From an uncultured Enterorhabdus sp. (GTDB lineage Bacteria > Actinomycetota > Coriobacteriia > Coriobacteriales > Eggerthellaceae): a stretch of 36,384 nucleotides of DNA. The notes under the pieces were generated by a model, which saw only the letters and a program-made list of their open reading frames with translations, was not told the origin of the DNA and did no database searches. The position numbers and the translations under genes were made by a program. Shown here piece after piece: positions 32,864 through 36,384 of this stretch (positions within the stretch are counted from its first letter, which is position 1; every line of letters begins with the position of its first letter). The DNA lies in contig CANPHS010000011.1 of assembly GCA_947573925.1 (NCBI GenBank), forward strand, positions 1-36,384, given 5' to 3'.

Positions 32864-34246
32864 TTACGCCCAGTCGTCGAAGGATATCTCGTCTAACTGC
32901 AAGCCGCCGAAATCATCCTCGCGCTCCTCGCCCAGGCACATCGTCATATAGAGGGGCAGGTAGTACACCGGCTTACCCGCGCGCTCTTCTACCGATACGT
33001 TGTGCTCGGAAAGCACGTAGGCGCATTCGACGGCCTCCCCCTTCTCCCCCAGCAGATTGTTGAGGGCCATGTGGCGCTTATAGTCCTTGCCGGATTTCAC
33101 TTCCACGGGCAGCACTTTCTCGTCTTTGGTCTCCAGGAGAAAGTCCACTTCGCCCTTGCGGTTGTTGTGATAGTAGAACAGCGGAAACCCCGCGCTGGCG
33201 ATCTCCTGGGCGACCACGTTCTCGTAGACCGCTCCGAAGTTGGCGTCGCCTTCCCCAGCCACCACATCCATGGCGCTGCGCGTGGGATACTGGGAGAGCA
33301 GAACGCCGCAATCCGACGAGAACAACTTGAACTTGCTCCCCTGCTTCGTGCGCAGCAGAGGGAACTTCGCCTCGTTCACCAAAGTCGTCTGCAACGCCAC
33401 TCCTGCCTTGACAAGCCACGAGAAGTCGTTTTCCAGACGCTCGTACGTGGCGTTTTGTCCCACGGACATCATGGTAAAGCGCTTGTTCTCCTTGGCGAGC
33501 TGTCCGGGAATGTTATCGAAAATGGCGAGAACAGGCATCTTGCGTTTCCCGGTGTACTTCACGATATCGTAGCGGTACTGCTCGGCGATATCGGTATCTA
33601 CGGCTCGCGCCGCTCCCAAGTCCCGGTTCAGATCGATGAACTGCTGCACTGCCTCGGGCATACCGCCCACGGCAATGAAGCGCCGAAAAAGTGCCGTGAG
33701 ACGGTCATGCAGGGATTCCTCGAGCGGCGCTTTCAACCGATAGGCCTCACGCACCTGATCCAGCACCGATCCCGGCACACCGGATGCCCAACAAAATTCC
33801 TCGAAGTCGAGGGGATACATGCGAAGTATCTTCGCATAACCCACGGGAAACGACGTCACACCCTCCAGGGCAGTTCCCAGAAGCGAGCCGGAGAGAACGA
33901 GACTGAAGCGACCGTCGTCAAGCAGGAACTTCGATAACGTAACCACATCGCGTCCCAGATGCTGCACCTCGTCAAAAAAAACGAGCGTACCCGGCTGAAT
34001 GGGACGACCGACGATGAGCGAGAGTCGACTTACCAGCTCCTCGGCACTCGATGCGCTCGCAAGAAAACGGCCGTTCTCCTCGTCCTCCAAGAAGTTAACC
34101 TCGATGAAGCCATCGTAGCACGCCCGCGCGAACTGACGAACGATGTAGGTTTTGCCGGTTTGGCGAGCGCCCAGCAGCAGAAGCGCCTTCCGGTCGTCCT
34201 CGCGGCTCCAAGCGACAAGCCGATCGTACATTTTGCGCTTCAGCAT
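32864..34246 (-). CDS. AAA ATPase with DUF4143 C-terminal domain
   Basis: 460 aa. N-terminal AAA domain with Walker A GARQTGKT (26-33) and Walker B TLVFFDEVQ (Asp92-Glu93), and a sensor-like SLVLSGSLLG at ~113. The C-terminal DUF4143 part has a PD-(D/E)xK-like core, GEVDFLLETKDEKVLPVEVK, which is nuclease-like. This family is very common in gut anaerobes and its role is unknown; it is often patchily distributed and probably mobile or stress-related. Start ATG at 34246 follows AGGAGG. The three 17-bp direct repeats upstream overlap its promoter region. Confidence 0.88.
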   Translation of the reverse strand: MLKRKMYDRLVAWSREDDRKALLLLGARQTGKTYIVRQFARACYDGFIEVNFLEDEENGRFLASASSAEELVSRLSLIVGRPIQPGTLVFFDEVQHLGRDVVTLSKFLLDDGRFSLVLSGSLLGTALEGVTSFPVGYAKILRMYPLDFEEFCWASGVPGSVLDQVREAYRLKAPLEESLHDRLTALFRRFIAVGGMPEAVQQFIDLNRDLGAARAVDTDIAEQYRYDIVKYTGKRKMPVLAIFDNIPGQLAKENKRFTMMSVGQNATYERLENDFSWLVKAGVALQTTLVNEAKFPLLRTKQGSKFKLFSSDCGVLLSQYPTRSAMDVVAGEGDANFGAVYENVVAQEIASAGFPLFYYHNNRKGEVDFLLETKDEKVLPVEVKSGKDYKRHMALNNLLGEKGEAVECAYVLSEHNVSVEERAGKPVYYLPLYMTMCLGEEREDDFGGLQLDEISFDDWA

Positions 34247-34261
34247 GTTTACCTCCTATTT

Positions 34262-34342
34262 TGCCGCTAGAACAGAAAATATTATGCCAAAAATGCCGCT
34301 AGAACAGAAAGAATTTCTCAAAAAATGCCGCTAGAACAGAAA
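34262..34342. repeat. Three 17-bp direct repeats at 32-bp period
   Basis: TGCCGCTAGAACAGAAA occurs identically at 34262-34278, 34294-34310 and 34326-34342, each start exactly 32 bases (about three helical turns) after the previous one. The 15-base spacers differ, apart from A-rich ends. Read on the minus strand, a -10-like CATAAT lies between the first two copies and the AGGAGG of the ATPase gene follows. An iteron-like operator is most likely. Confidence 0.85.
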
Positions 34343-34355
34343 ATGGGAAGTCGAA

Positions 34356-34420
34356 GCCTGCAGTCCGCAGGCCAGAGACCATTCTCTGCCCCGCTTGAAC
34401 TTGTGCATGTCATGCACAAG
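34356..34420. repeat. Three consecutive hairpins including a 21-bp palindrome
   Basis: GCCTGC-AGTCC-GCAGGC (34356-34372), directly followed by CAGAGA-CCAT-TCTCTG (34373-34388), and after 11 bases the perfect palindrome CTTGTGCATG-T-CATGCACAAG (34400-34420). They fill the 306-base gap between the ABC exporter stop and the ATPase start, together with the direct repeats. The rest of the gap (34421-34552) shows nothing I can name. Confidence 0.7.
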
Positions 34421-34552
34421 CCCCCGCCGTTCTCCGAGAGCAGTTGTCGCAATTTTTGCACCAACGGCTTCAGGGGCGCCGTCGGATGCTGCGCTCAAGA
34501 TTTTGTTGATGCGCCGGTTACCCCCGCCTTCTTCCTTGACCGAAGAGAGATC

Positions 34553-36330
<1,778 letters not shown>

Positions 36331-36334
<4 letters not shown>

Positions 36335-36384
36335 TTCCTCTTCCTCTCGTGAATCCCCGCCGGTCGGAGCCGCCGGGTACCTCT
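36331..36384 (-). CDS. C-terminal end of an upstream gene, partial (probable partner ABC half)
   Basis: 17 codons open from the window edge, ending in a TGA that overlaps the exporter start as ATGA. The residues (ending AGIHERKRK) are basic, as at the end of a cytoplasmic ABC domain. Paired ABC half-exporters are usually adjacent in this way, so a second half-transporter is likely; the fragment is too short to be sure. Confidence 0.45.

Noticed and set aside
29318-34246. SNF2 helicase, HEPN gene and DUF4143 ATPase as one defence operon
   Set aside because: They share strand and neighbourhood, but the gaps are long, each has its own promoter-like signals, and base composition differs strongly between the HEPN gene and the others.
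34262-34342. Possible mini CRISPR array
   Set aside because: Only three units, 17-bp repeats, 15-bp spacers with similar A-rich ends, and no cas gene in the window; fits an operator or iteron better.

Overview
The window is about 36 kb of GC-rich DNA. Short intergenic spacers, many GTG starts and a particular gene content point to a gut actinobacterium of the Eggerthellaceae (Coriobacteriia). The telling genes are a LuxR-type regulator fused to a multi-pass membrane domain, convergent with a Tat-exported flavoprotein reductase lipoprotein, plus an aldo/keto reductase with a 4Fe-4S tail. The family assignment is inference from gene style; there is no rRNA or tRNA to confirm it. The first ~108 bases are an almost pure C/G run and look like a poor contig end.

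Left part (1-10978): a minus-strand galactoside cluster (TetR regulator, GH2 glycosidase, galK, start of galT); a ~1 kb AT-richer gene-free stretch with operator-like palindromes; a DUF1287 protein; three tightly packed small genes that resemble a toxin-antitoxin-type cassette; a DJ-1/PfpI protein; an endonuclease/exonuclease/phosphatase-fold protein; a CPBP membrane protease; and a two-gene module ending in a DUF6036 nucleotidyltransferase.

Middle part (11053-23975): membrane LuxR regulator facing a fumarate/urocanate-reductase-like flavoprotein; a 110-bp hairpin element; Fe-S aldo/keto reductase with a MerR-type promoter; adenine deaminase; a glutamine amidotransferase with an unusual Cys/His-rich insertion; SfsA; an NhaC antiporter; and a DEAD-box helicase with a DUF3516 tail.

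Right part (23983-36384): HTH plus zeta-toxin operon under a 22-bp perfect palindrome; a DUF7662 protein; a single-aptamer glycine riboswitch driving an alanine/glycine:cation symporter; a one-heme lipoprotein; then an AT-richer island holding a DUF3644 protein with a HEPN RNase motif and, convergent with it, a previously unannotated candidate structured RNA (28105-28202) with its own sigma70-type promoter. After this come a SWIM/SNF2 helicase, an AAA ATPase of the DUF4143 family preceded by three 17-bp direct repeats at exactly 32-bp period, and an ABC exporter at the right edge.

The best candidate for an undescribed system is the HEPN protein plus convergent structured RNA. Its layout recalls HEPN proteins paired with an RNA partner (AbiF-like systems), but here with a DUF3644 protein. 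Three possible SOS-like GAAC-N4-GTTY sites lie by this RNA promoter, by the SNF2 helicase start and upstream of the DUF1287 gene.
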